Shown here in pieces: positions 25,888 to 34,741 of a stretch of 64,000 bases of DNA. Every line of letters begins with the position of its first letter. The stretch's first letter is position 1. The notes beneath the pieces were generated by a model. That model saw only the letters and a program-made list of their open reading frames with translations. It ran no database searches and was not told the origin of the DNA. Origin of the DNA: Mesorhizobium shangrilense (GTDB lineage Bacteria; Pseudomonadota; Alphaproteobacteria; Rhizobiales; Rhizobiaceae); contig NZ_JAQGPN010000001.1 of NCBI RefSeq assembly GCF_028826155.1, positions 4,589,501 through 4,653,500 of the forward strand. Direction: 5' to 3'. The position numbers were made by a program, and so were the translations under genes.

Positions 25888-28337
25888 CCCTGCCAAGCCA
25901 TGCCGCCATCGTCGTGATCGGCGGCGGCATCATCGGCTGCTCCACCGCGTACCACCTGGCGCGCGACCACAAGGCGGACGTCATCCTGCTCGAGCAGGGC
26001 AAGCTGACATCGGGTTCGACGTGGCACGCCGCCGGCCTCGTCGGGCAATTGCGCTCCTCGGCCTCCATCACACGGGTGCTGAAGTACTCGGTCGACCTCT
26101 ACAAGCGGCTCGACGCAGAGACAGGACTGGCGACGGGCTGGAAGATGACCGGCTGCCTGCGGCTGGCGACCAACGAGGACCGCTGGACGGAGTTCCGCCG
26201 GCTGGCGACCACCGCCAAGAGCTTCGGCATGGACATGGCGCTGCTGACGCCGGCCGAAGTGAAGGCGATGTGGCCGCTGATGGAGACGGGCGATCTGGTC
26301 GGCGCGTCGTGGCTGCCGACCGACGGCCAGGCCAGTCCTTCCGACATCACGCAGTCGCTCGCCAAGGGCGCGCGCATGCACGGCGCAAAGCTCTTCGAGA
26401 ACGTGCGTGTTATTGGCTTTGCGATGAAGGACGGCCGCATCACCGCCGTACAGACGGACAAGGGCGAGATCGCCTGCGAGAAGGTGGTGAATTGCGCGGG
26501 TCAATGGGCCCGGCAGGTCGGCGCCATGGCCGGCGTCAGCGTGCCGCTGCAGCCCGTAAAACATCAATACATCATTACAGAGAAGATTGATGGGCTGGCG
26601 AGCGATGCGCCGACGATCCGCGACCCTGACCGCCGCACATATTTCAAGGAGGAGGTCGGCGGGCTGGTGATGGGCGGCTACGAGCCCGACCCGATCGCCT
26701 GGGACACGGGACTGCCCGGCGGCGACGTGCCCGGCGACTGGGAGTTCCGCCTCTTCGACGACGACTACGACCATTTCGAGCAGCACATGACGCAGGCCAT
26801 CGCCCGCGTGCCCGCGCTGGAACGCGTCGGCGTCAAGCGGATGATCAACGGGCCGGAGAGTTTTACGCCCGACGGCAACTTCATCCTCGGCGCAGCGCCG
26901 GAATGCGCCAACATGTTCGTCGGCGCAGGCTTCAACGCCTTCGGCATCGCATCAGGCGGCGGCGCCGGCTGGGTGCTGGCGCAGTGGGTCGTCGACGACG
27001 AGGCGCCGCTCGACCTGTGGGTGGTCGACATCCGGCGCTTCTCGGGCCTCCACCGCGACCGGCAATGGGTGCGCGACCGCACGCTGGAAGCCTATGGCAA
27101 GCACTACACCGTCGCCTTCCCGCACGAGGAATACCTGTCGGGCCGTCCCGCGATCGTGTCGCCGCTCTACGACAGGCTGACGGCGCATCGCGCCGTGTTC
27201 GGCTCCAAGCTCGGGTGGGAGCGGCCGAACTGGTTCGCGCCGAACGGCATCGACGCCGAGGACGTCTATTCCATGAGCCGCCAGAACTGGTTCCGCCCCG
27301 TCGGCGACGAGCATCGCCACGTACGCGAGGCGGTCGGGATCTTCGACCAGTCCTCGTTCTCCAAGTACGAGCTGACCGGGCCGGACGCATTGCGCGTGCT
27401 CGACTGGATCTGCGCCAATGACGTTTCGAAGCCCGTCGGACGCCTGACCTACACGCAGCTCCTCAACACGCGCGGCGGCATCGAGGCCGACCTGACCGTC
27501 GCGCGGCTCGGCGAGGAGCATTTCTATGTCGTCACGGGCACCGGGTTCCGAACCCACGACCTCGCCTGGATAAAGGATCATATCGGATCCGAAATGCAGG
27601 TTTCGGTGGCCGACGTGACGGAAGCGTTCGGCACGCTGTCCTTGATGGGACCGAGCGCGCGCAAGGTGCTCCAGTCAGTGACCAAGGCCGACGTTTCGAA
27701 CGCAGCCTTCCCGTTCGCGCACGTCCGCGAAATCGACATCGGAGGCCACAGTGTGCGCGCGCTTCGCGTCACCTATGTCGGCGAACTCGGCTGGGAACTG
27801 CACGTGCCGATCAAAGCGACGGGGGAGGTGTTCGATGCGCTGATGGCGGCCGGCAAGCTGTTCGGCATCCGGCCGGTCGGCTATCGCGCCCTGGAATCGC
27901 TGCGGCTGGAGAAGGGATATCGCGCCTGGGGCGCCGACATCACTCCGAACGACACGCCGCTCGAGGCGGGGCTTGGCTGGGCGGTGAAGCTGCGCAAGAA
28001 CACCGACTTCCTCGGTCGCCGGGCGCTGGAGACGATCAACGGCGCTGTGCTCACGAAACGGTTCGCCGGTTTCACCGTCGACGATCCGGACATCGTGCTG
28101 GTCGGACGTGAAACGATCCTCAGGAACGGGGAGCCCGTTGGCTACCTCACCAGCGGCGGCTTCGGTTACACGGTCGGCAAGAACATCGGCTACGGCTACG
28201 TGCGCAACGCCGAGGGCGTCAGCGACGAGTACCTCGCCACCGGCGACTATGAGCTCGTCGTGGCGATGGAACGGACGCAAGCGACGATCCATCTGGAGCC
28301 GCTCTATGATCCCAGCGGTGAACGGGTGAAGGGCTGA
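25884..28337 (+). CDS. Dimethylglycine/sarcosine dehydrogenase-like FAD oxidoreductase with GcvT domain
   Basis: 817 residues from the ATG at 25884, overlapping the kinase gene by ATGA. The N-terminal DAO-type domain has the FAD motif VVIGGGIIGCS (glycines 13-15, 18) and SGSTWHAAG, where the His is the usual covalent FAD attachment site in dimethylglycine and sarcosine dehydrogenases. An FAO-type linker and a C-terminal folate-binding GcvT-like domain follow (about 440-817), with YVGELGWELHVP and GYRALESLRLEKGYRAWG. Such enzymes demethylate N-methylated glycines with transfer of the one-carbon unit to tetrahydrofolate. With a betaine-type importer in the same operon, a methylated amine is the likely substrate. 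Confidence 0.9.
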   Translation: MTLPSHAAIVVIGGGIIGCSTAYHLARDHKADVILLEQGKLTSGSTWHAAGLVGQLRSSASITRVLKYSVDLYKRLDAETGLATGWKMTGCLRLATNEDRWTEFRRLATTAKSFGMDMALLTPAEVKAMWPLMETGDLVGASWLPTDGQASPSDITQSLAKGARMHGAKLFENVRVIGFAMKDGRITAVQTDKGEIACEKVVNCAGQWARQVGAMAGVSVPLQPVKHQYIITEKIDGLASDAPTIRDPDRRTYFKEEVGGLVMGGYEPDPIAWDTGLPGGDVPGDWEFRLFDDDYDHFEQHMTQAIARVPALERVGVKRMINGPESFTPDGNFILGAAPECANMFVGAGFNAFGIASGGGAGWVLAQWVVDDEAPLDLWVVDIRRFSGLHRDRQWVRDRTLEAYGKHYTVAFPHEEYLSGRPAIVSPLYDRLTAHRAVFGSKLGWERPNWFAPNGIDAEDVYSMSRQNWFRPVGDEHRHVREAVGIFDQSSFSKYELTGPDALRVLDWICANDVSKPVGRLTYTQLLNTRGGIEADLTVARLGEEHFYVVTGTGFRTHDLAWIKDHIGSEMQVSVADVTEAFGTLSLMGPSARKVLQSVTKADVSNAAFPFAHVREIDIGGHSVRALRVTYVGELGWELHVPIKATGEVFDALMAAGKLFGIRPVGYRALESLRLEKGYRAWGADITPNDTPLEAGLGWAVKLRKNTDFLGRRALETINGAVLTKRFAGFTVDDPDIVLVGRETILRNGEPVGYLTSGGFGYTVGKNIGYGYVRNAEGVSDEYLATGDYELVVAMERTQATIHLEPLYDPSGERVKG

Positions 28338-28377
28338 TTTTCCCGGTCGTCAACCGCCCCATTAATCAACGGCAAAC

Positions 28378-29010
28378 CTATTTTACCCGCAACACCAGTC
28401 CCCGGCTGGGCACCGTGCCAACCTCGCCGGGCATCGATACATAGGGCATCGTCTCCTCGGCGCGGGACACGTTGCCTGCTGCCTCCAGTTCGGCGACGCG
28501 GTCGGCGAAGCCACTTTCCCATAGCGTGTTCTTGACGGTCAGCACGATGACGCCGCCGGGGCGGCAGATGCGCAAGAGTTCGTCCAGTCCCTCGGCGCCG
28601 ACATGGCCCGAGGTAAAGACTCCCGCCGAAACGATCCCTCCAAAATGGGCGTCCGGGAAGGGTAGCGGCCCGCCGAGCGCCAACCGATGGAGCGCCGCGT
28701 AGGCGCCCCGGCGGGCAGCTTGCGCAAGCATTCCCTCGGAGATGTCGAGCGCCTCCACGTGCGGGTAGCCCATGATGCCAAGCCATTCGCCGATCAATCC
28801 CGTGCCGGCCCCGGCATCCAGTACAGGGGATGCCCCGCGCGGCAGATGACGCGCCAGCAGCGCGAGGCAGATCGTCGGGTGCCGGTAGCCTGCGGCGGAC
28901 ATGTCGGCGTCATAGGTCTCGGCCCAGCGGTCGTAGAGGGCGGCGACCTCCTGCGGCCCTTCGGCGTTGTAGACGGCGCCCAGCGCTCCCTCGTGATGTG
29001 CCTTGGCCAT
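28378..29010 (-). CDS. Class I SAM-dependent methyltransferase
   Basis: 210 residues from the ATG at 29010 with GAGGGAG upstream. The SAM-binding motif I VLDAGAGTGLIGEWL lies at about residues 64-78, followed by VEALDISEGMLAQA (motif II acidic residue) and LLRICRPGGVIVLT (motif post-I/III). The N-terminus VAALYDRWAETYDADM resembles the small METTL27/WBSCR27-like methyltransferases. The acceptor is unknown. It is convergent with the DMGDH-like gene and divergent from a second choline-kinase-like gene, so a role in methylated-amine metabolism is possible but rests on position only. Confidence 0.87.
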   Translation of the reverse strand: MAKAHHEGALGAVYNAEGPQEVAALYDRWAETYDADMSAAGYRHPTICLALLARHLPRGASPVLDAGAGTGLIGEWLGIMGYPHVEALDISEGMLAQAARRGAYAALHRLALGGPLPFPDAHFGGIVSAGVFTSGHVGAEGLDELLRICRPGGVIVLTVKNTLWESGFADRVAELEAAGNVSRAEETMPYVSMPGEVGTVPSRGLVLRVK

Positions 29011-29104
29011 GTTGCTCCCTCGACCCTCTTGCGGTGTGGAGGGAATCATAGCCAAACAGCAAAAACTGTGGAACCGTCATTCCGACGGCATGAGGGGAGC
29101 GCGG

Positions 29105-30007
29105 ATGCTGGAGAAGGAAGACGTTCGAGAAGCGCTGGCCGCAGTTCCGCTGCTCAGAAATCATAAAGGTCCGGTGACGCGCCTTGGCGGCCTCACCAAC
29201 CGCGTGTTCCAGGTCGGGGACTATTGCCTGCGCATTCCCGGCAAGGGGACGGAGGAGTATATCAACCGCGCACACGAGAAGGTCGCAGCGCATGAGGCCG
29301 CGAGGGCCGGCGTCAGCCCGGAGGTGCTTCATTTCGACGACGCCGGCGTGATGGTGACCCGCTTCATCGCCGGGGCGCAGACGATGTCGCCGGCGGCGTT
29401 CAAGCTCAACGACGGCGCGCCGGCGCGAGCGGCAGAGGCCTTCCGCACCCTGCACAGCTCCGGTGCGGTGTTCCCGTTCCGTTTCGAACTCTTCGCCATG
29501 ATCGACGACTACCTAAAGGTGCTGTCGACGAAGGATGTGGCGCTGCCCCGCGGCTATCACGACGTCGTGCGCGAGGCCGAGGACGTCCGCACCGCGCTCT
29601 CCGCACATCCCGCGCCGCTCGCCGCGTGCCATTGCGACCCGCTCTGCGAGAACTTCCTCGACAGCGGCGAACGCATGTGGATCGTCGACTGGGAGTATTC
29701 CGGCATGAACGACCCGATGTGGGATCTCGGCGACCTGTCGGTCGAAGCGAAGTTCGACGAGGCCCAGGACGAGGAGATGATCCGCGCCTATTTCGGCGGC
29801 GAGGCGAGGCCCGCCGAGCTCGGCCGCATCGTCATCTACAAGGCGATGTGCGACCTGCTCTGGACCCTGTGGGGCCTGATCCAGCTCGCCAACAAGAACA
29901 CGGCCGATGACTTCCGGGCCTATGCCGACGGCCGCTTCGCCCGTTGCAAGGCGCTGATGGAGACGAAGGATTTCGCCCGGCACCTGAAGGCGGTGGCGAA
30001 GGGGTAG
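29105..30007 (+). CDS. Choline/ethanolamine kinase-like phosphotransferase (LicA-like), second copy
   Basis: 300 residues from the ATG at 29105, chosen because GGGGAG ends six bases before it; an ATG at 29090 is possible. LGGLTNRVFQVGDYCLRIPGK is the N-lobe loop typical of bacterial choline kinases, AACHCDPLCENFLDSGERM holds the catalytic Asp and Asn, and WIVDWEYSGMNDPMWDLGD the metal-binding Asp. Similar proteins occur beside choline and betaine transporters in rhizobia. It is clearly different from the kinase at 24976 and not a recent duplicate. It is divergent from the methyltransferase gene, with 94 bases between the starts. Confidence 0.87.
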   Translation: MLEKEDVREALAAVPLLRNHKGPVTRLGGLTNRVFQVGDYCLRIPGKGTEEYINRAHEKVAAHEAARAGVSPEVLHFDDAGVMVTRFIAGAQTMSPAAFKLNDGAPARAAEAFRTLHSSGAVFPFRFELFAMIDDYLKVLSTKDVALPRGYHDVVREAEDVRTALSAHPAPLAACHCDPLCENFLDSGERMWIVDWEYSGMNDPMWDLGDLSVEAKFDEAQDEEMIRAYFGGEARPAELGRIVIYKAMCDLLWTLWGLIQLANKNTADDFRAYADGRFARCKALMETKDFARHLKAVAKG

Positions 30008-30020
30008 GCTCCCATTCCCC

Positions 30021-30941
30021 TCACGGCACCGTCGTCTTCACCGATTCCTCGGGCACTTCGGAAACCACCTTCTGGCGATGGAAGATGAAGAGCCCGGCCA
30101 GGACGATGATCGCCGAACCGATCAGGATGCGCGGCCCCGGCACGTCGCCGAAGAAGATGATGCCGAACACCACGGCCCACAGCAGCAGCGTGTAGTGGAG
30201 CGGCGCCAGCGTCGAGGCCGGCGCCAGCTTCAGTGCGCGAGTGATCAACAGGTGGGCGATGCAGGAGACGGCGCCGAGCAGCAGCATCGCGCCGAGGTCG
30301 AGCCCGGAGGGCGTCGTCCAGTTGCCGATCATCATGACAGCGCCCACCACGAGCGCGCCGATCGTCTGCCATGTCACCAGCGAGGTGTCGCTCGTCCCGC
30401 GCAATTTGCGGCTCAGGATGATGACCAGAGCAAAGGTGATGGAGCCCACCAGCGCGTAGGCCGACGACAGCGACAGCGCAGCCGACGACGGCTTGAGCAT
30501 GATGAGGACACCGCAGAAGCCGAGCAGGATGGCCGCCCAGCGCCGCCAGCGGACCCGCTCGCCCAGCAGGAAATGCGACATGGCGGCGACATAGATCGGC
30601 CCCGCCATGTAGAAGCTCATGACGTCGGCAAGAGGCAGATAGACGACGGCTGCGTAGAAGAAGGCGGTATCCGCGGTGGCGCACACCACGCGCAGCACCT
30701 GGAGACCTGGGCGCTCCAGGCGAAACAGGCTCCCCCTTTCCTGCTTCGCGATCATTGGCCCGAGCACGAAAAAGGCGCCGATCGAGCGGATGAATACCAC
30801 CTGGCCGACCGAGAATGTCGCGACCAGCCATTTGCCCATCGCATCGTTGAGCGCGAACATGAAGTCGCCGAGCAGCATCAGCAGGATGCCAAGGACGACG
30901 ACATTCGAGCGCGACGTCAGCGCATTCGGCAGGAGAGACAC
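30021..30941 (-). CDS. EamA/DMT-family transporter
   Basis: 306 residues from a GTG start. It has ten predicted membrane helices arranged as two EamA repeats, each about 140 residues long: the first starts VVVLGILLMLLGDFMFALNDA, the second near ALVGSITFALVIILSRKL. Drug/metabolite exporters of this fold move amino acids, nucleosides or other small molecules across the inner membrane; the substrate cannot be told. It is convergent with the choline-kinase-like gene, 13 bases away, and appears to be monocistronic. Confidence 0.9.
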   Translation of the reverse strand: MSLLPNALTSRSNVVVLGILLMLLGDFMFALNDAMGKWLVATFSVGQVVFIRSIGAFFVLGPMIAKQERGSLFRLERPGLQVLRVVCATADTAFFYAAVVYLPLADVMSFYMAGPIYVAAMSHFLLGERVRWRRWAAILLGFCGVLIMLKPSSAALSLSSAYALVGSITFALVIILSRKLRGTSDTSLVTWQTIGALVVGAVMMIGNWTTPSGLDLGAMLLLGAVSCIAHLLITRALKLAPASTLAPLHYTLLLWAVVFGIIFFGDVPGPRILIGSAIIVLAGLFIFHRQKVVSEVPEESVKTTVP

Positions 30942-31061
30942 TTCGAGATTTCCGAAAAGGGCAGTGGATCCCGCTAGCCGCTACGCCTTGGCGCTGGGAC
31001 ACGCAAGAACCCTCACGTCTATGTGGCGTTGTGCCACTTTCGCGGCAAACGCGAAACGGCG

Positions 31062-31355
31062 TCAGCGAGACAGCGGCCGTTCCTCCGCCGTTGACGGGAC
31101 AGGCCGCGCGTAGAACATCCCCGGTCGATAGTACCAGGGATCGTAGCGCGAGAAGGCGATTTCATCGGCGCGACGGTCGGCGCGCCTGTCGAGGTCGATC
31201 CTCTGCAGGCATTCGGCGAAGGCGTCGTTACGCGTCTTGAACCCGTAGGATCGGCACTTGGCTTCATCGGCGGCGCGCCGTTCCTCCGGCGTCATGGTCG
31301 TGCAGCCCGCCAGCACGATCAGCCCGAACGCCAGGACGAAGTTGAGCCGGATCAT
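31062..31355 (-). CDS. Small hypothetical lipoprotein
   Basis: 97 residues from the ATG at 31355 (MIRLNFVLAFGLIVLAGCTT). The lipobox LAGC gives a lipidated Cys at residue 18, so the mature protein should be anchored to the membrane facing the periplasm. The rest is charged (EERRAADEAKCRSYGFKTRND, DRRADRRADEIAFSRYDPWYY) with two further cysteines, and ends in a proline-rich tail. Similar short proteins with the KCRSYGF segment occur in Hyphomicrobiales, without known function. An upstream in-frame start at 31415 would bury the signal sequence and is rejected. Confidence 0.75.
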   Translation of the reverse strand: MIRLNFVLAFGLIVLAGCTTMTPEERRAADEAKCRSYGFKTRNDAFAECLQRIDLDRRADRRADEIAFSRYDPWYYRPGMFYARPVPSTAEERPLSR

Positions 31356-31481
31356 GCAGGTGTCTCCCGTCGCCGCAATTCCTGACAAGTATAGTCCGCT
31401 TATATCGTGTCGCATAGCGGTGCGTTCACCGCCCCTCCGATCGTGCTAAGATCGTCCTGAGCAGGGCTGAGGAGCATACCC

Positions 31482-32111
31482 ATGACCGTGCATCTCGTGG
31501 AAGGCGAAAAGGTCGATATCGGTTTCGACGGTCACCGCTGCATCCATTCCCGCAACTGCGTGCTCGGGCATCCCGAGGTCTTCGTGCCTAACGCGCCGGG
31601 CGAATGGATCCATCCCGAGGCAGCCTCCGTCGAGGCCATCGTGGCCGTGGCCGAAAGCTGTCCGTCGGGCGCCATCACCTATCGGCGCAAGGACGGCGGG
31701 CCGCAGGAGCAGCCGCCCGTCGTCAACACGGTGCGCCTGCGCGAGAACGGACCGCTTGCCTTCCATGCCGAACTCGAGATCAACGGCGAGCAATCCTATC
31801 GCGCGACGCTCTGCCGGTGCGGCGCATCCCAGAACAAGCCGTTCTGCGACGGCAGCCACAGTAAGTCCGGTTTTCAGGCGACAGGTGAGCCCGTGTCGAA
31901 GGAGTCGCAGGCGCTCGAAGCTCGCAGCGGGCCGGTCAATGTTACGCCGCAGTCGAACGGCTGCCTGAAGATCGAAGGCAACCTGGAGATCGTCACGGGC
32001 ACCGGCCGAACCGTGGATCGCACCACCAAGGCGTTTCTCTGCCGCTGCGGGCAGTCGCAGAACAAGCCGTTCTGCGATGGCACCCACAAGAAGGTCGGGT
32101 TCGTGGCGTAG
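31482..32111 (+). CDS. CDGSH iron-sulfur protein with N-terminal divergent ferredoxin-like domain
   Basis: 209 residues. Residues about 10-70 match the Fer4_19 divergent single-cluster domain (HRCIHSRNCVLGHPEVF, then AESCPSGAITYRR). Two CDGSH motifs follow: CRCGASQNKPFCDGSH near residue 110 and CRCGQSQNKPFCDGTH near 187, each with three Cys and one His for a [2Fe-2S] cluster. Such double-CDGSH proteins are soluble in bacteria; roles in iron or redox metabolism are suspected but not settled. It is on its own strand and four bases from the stop of the convergent mannonate dehydratase gene, with about 126 bases upstream for a promoter. Confidence 0.9.
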   Translation: MTVHLVEGEKVDIGFDGHRCIHSRNCVLGHPEVFVPNAPGEWIHPEAASVEAIVAVAESCPSGAITYRRKDGGPQEQPPVVNTVRLRENGPLAFHAELEINGEQSYRATLCRCGASQNKPFCDGSHSKSGFQATGEPVSKESQALEARSGPVNVTPQSNGCLKIEGNLEIVTGTGRTVDRTTKAFLCRCGQSQNKPFCDGTHKKVGFVA

Positions 32112-32114
32112 CGC

Positions 32115-33314
32115 TCAGTGCAGCCCCAGGCCGGGATATTTGATCGCGGCCGTCGCGCGCATGACGCCCCTGAGTTCGCCCAAGCCCTTGAGGCGGCCGA
32201 TCAGGGAATAGCCCGGGTTGATCCGTGCCTTGCCGATGTCGTCGGCCAGCAGGTGGCCGTGGTCAGGGCGCATCGGGATCATCCAGTCGGTGCGGCCGGC
32301 GTCCTTGCGCTTCTGCTCCTCGGCCAGCAGCGCATCGATGACCGCCACCATGTCGGTCGAGCCCTCCAGGTGCTCAGCTTCGTAGAACGAGCCATCAGGC
32401 TCGCGGGTGACGTTGCGAAGGTGGGTGAAGTGGATGCGGCCGCCGAACTCACCGATCATGGCGACGAGGTCGTTGTCGGCGCGCACGCCGTAGGAGCCGG
32501 TGCAGAAGGTCAGGCCGTTCGCCGGCGTGTCCGCGACAGAGAGGATGAAGCGCACGTCCGCCGCGGTCGAGACGACGCGAGGCATGCCGAACAGCGAGAA
32601 CGGCGGATCGTCGGGGTGGATGCAGAGGCGCACGCCGAGTTCTTCGGCGACCGGCACAACCTCGCGCAGGAAGCTGGCCAGATTGCCGCGCAGTTCGTCG
32701 TCGGTCATCGTGGCGTAGTCGAGCAGCGCGTCCTTGAACGAGGCGCGGTCGTACTGGCGCTCGGATGCCGGAAGGCCGGCGATCAGGTTCCTTTCGATCA
32801 GCGCGATACGATCATCGCTCAGTTCCTTCAGCTGCGTCTCGGCCTCGGCCACGCGCGCGGCTGGATAGGAGGCAGCGGCATCCGGGCGCTGGAGGACAAA
32901 GATATCGTAGGCGGCGAAATCGACCGCGTCGAAGCGCAGCGCCAGGCCGGTCGTCGGCAGGGCGTATCTCAAGTCGGTGCGGGTCCAGTCCACCACCGGC
33001 ATGAAGTTGTAGCAGACCGCTTTCACGCCCGTCTCCGCAACGGCCCGCAGGGAGTCCTTCCAGCTGTCGACGGCGGCGGTCCGCCTGCCGTCGGCGATCT
33101 TGATCTCATTGCGAACCGGGATGCTCTCGACGACGTCCCAGGTAAGTCCTGCTGCCCTGATGCGGTCGTGCTGGACGTCGACTTCGTGCCGGGACCAGGC
33201 GGAACCGTCGTAGATGTGATGAAGCGCCGAGACGATGCCCACCGCTCCCGCCTGCTTCACATGGTCGAGCGTGACCGGGTCATTCTCGCCAAACCAGCGC
33301 CAGCACTGCCGCAT
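32115..33314 (-). CDS. uxuA: Mannonate dehydratase
   Basis: 399 residues with GGAGG upstream of the ATG at 33314. UxuA removes water from D-mannonate to give 2-keto-3-deoxygluconate in glucuronate breakdown. Typical segments are [60 protein letters not shown] and [12 protein letters not shown]; the His, Cys and Asp residues for the metal are in place. Length is normal for the family. It stands alone here: no fructuronate reductase, uronate isomerase or transporter is adjacent, so the rest of the pathway must be elsewhere. Confidence 0.93.
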   Translation of the reverse strand: MRQCWRWFGENDPVTLDHVKQAGAVGIVSALHHIYDGSAWSRHEVDVQHDRIRAAGLTWDVVESIPVRNEIKIADGRRTAAVDSWKDSLRAVAETGVKAVCYNFMPVVDWTRTDLRYALPTTGLALRFDAVDFAAYDIFVLQRPDAAASYPAARVAEAETQLKELSDDRIALIERNLIAGLPASERQYDRASFKDALLDYATMTDDELRGNLASFLREVVPVAEELGVRLCIHPDDPPFSLFGMPRVVSTAADVRFILSVADTPANGLTFCTGSYGVRADNDLVAMIGEFGGRIHFTHLRNVTREPDGSFYEAEHLEGSTDMVAVIDALLAEEQKRKDAGRTDWMIPMRPDHGHLLADDIGKARINPGYSLIGRLKGLGELRGVMRATAAIKYPGLGLH

Positions 33315-33457
33315 GCCTCACTCCTCCGTTGCGCATGATTCCTAGCGCACCGAAGGGACAATTCCCATGCGAGATTGCTGTACCAGCGCGCTTCAGTGAT
33401 TGCGGCTGGGCTGGGGACCGACCAAGCTAAGCCTATCCAGCGGCATTGCGCGATGGG

Positions 33458-34741
33458 TTAATCGGCAACTCTGTGCCGGCGGTTTATCGTCGCCGGCCGG
33501 CCCGCGATCGAAAGCGCCGCATCCCGCTTCGGCCGCTCCGACACCACCTTGCCGCGCGATACCACGCAGAGACGGTCGGGCCGCAGCCGAACCGCCTCGA
33601 TCGGGTTGCCGGCGTCGAGCACGACGAGGCTGGCGCGCTTGCCGACCGCGAGGCCGAGATGGTCCAGGCCCATGATGCGCGCGTTCACGTTGGTGACCAT
33701 GTCGAAGCACTTGGCCATGTCCGCCGGCGACGACATCTGCGCCACATGCAGGCCCATGAAGGCGACGTCGAGCATGTCGGCCGTACCCAGCGAATACCAG
33801 GGGTCGAGCACGCAGTCCTGGCCCCAGCCGACACGGATGCCCAGCGCCTGCATCTCCTTGACGCGGGTGAGGCCGCGACGCTTGGGAAAAGTGTCGTGGC
33901 GTCCCTGCAGCATGATGTTGATCAGCGGGTTCGGGATGATCGACACGTCCGCCTCGGCGATCAGCGGCAAGAGTTTTGAGACGTAGTAGTTGTCCATCGA
34001 ATGCATGGACGTGCAGTGCGAGCCGGCCGCCCTGCCCTGCAGGCCGAGGCGCTGCGTCTCGTAGGCGAGCTGCTCGATGTGGCGCGAATGCGGGTCGTCG
34101 GTCTCGTCGCAATGCAGATCGACCATCAACCCGCGTTCCGCGGCCAGTTCGCAAAGTTCCGTGACCGAGCGCGTGCCGTCGGCCATGGTCCGCTCGAAAT
34201 GCGGAATGCCGCCGACAATCTCGACGCCCATGTCGAGCGCACGGATGGTATTCTCTCGCGCAGTCGGATCGCGGTAGAGCCCGTCCTGAGGGAAGGCGAC
34301 GAGCTGCAGGTCGATGCAGGGCGCGACCTGCTTGCGCACCTCCAGCAAGGCTTCCACGCCGAGCAGGCGGTCGTCGCAGGTGTCGACATGGGTACGGATG
34401 GCAAGCAGGCCCATCGACACGGCCCAGTCGCAATAGGCGAGCGCCCGGTCACGCACCTCCTCGAGGGTCATCACCTGCTTGAGTTCGCCCCACAGCGCGA
34501 TGCCTTCGAGCAAAGTGCCGGACGCGTTGATGCGCGGGATGCCGTAGCTGAGCGTCGCGTCCATGTGGAAATGCGGATCGACGAAGGGCGGCGAGACGAG
34601 GTCGCCGGTGGCGTCGATCACACGCCCGGCTTCGGCCGCCAGGGTGGGCTCGATCGCTGCAATCGTCTCGCCGCGGATGCCGATGTCGGCGATCGTGCCG
34701 TCGGGCAGCGTGCCGCCCTTGACGATCAGGTCAAAACTCAT
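33458..34741 (-). CDS. Cytosine deaminase-like amidohydrolase
   Basis: 427 residues. Metal-binding and catalytic signatures of the CodA branch are in order: FVDPHFHMDATL, TLLEG, RTHVDTCD, MVDLHCDETDDPHSRHIE, AGSHCTSMHSMD and GWGQDCVLDPWYSLG. CodA-type enzymes hydrolyse cytosine to uracil or related ring compounds (creatinine, isoguanine), and the exact substrate is open. It is the last gene of the BMP-type nucleoside/base ABC operon and overlaps the permease stop by four bases, so it probably acts on the imported base. It is cytoplasmic, with no signal peptide. Confidence 0.9.
   Translation of the reverse strand: MSFDLIVKGGTLPDGTIADIGIRGETIAAIEPTLAAEAGRVIDATGDLVSPPFVDPHFHMDATLSYGIPRINASGTLLEGIALWGELKQVMTLEEVRDRALAYCDWAVSMGLLAIRTHVDTCDDRLLGVEALLEVRKQVAPCIDLQLVAFPQDGLYRDPTARENTIRALDMGVEIVGGIPHFERTMADGTRSVTELCELAAERGLMVDLHCDETDDPHSRHIEQLAYETQRLGLQGRAAGSHCTSMHSMDNYYVSKLLPLIAEADVSIIPNPLINIMLQGRHDTFPKRRGLTRVKEMQALGIRVGWGQDCVLDPWYSLGTADMLDVAFMGLHVAQMSSPADMAKCFDMVTNVNARIMGLDHLGLAVGKRASLVVLDAGNPIEAVRLRPDRLCVVSRGKVVSERPKRDAALSIAGRPATINRRHRVAD

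Noticed and set aside
33440..33480. Segment that looks like a tRNA D-arm region
   Set aside because: No acceptor stem, anticodon arm or CCA-compatible end could be fitted around it.
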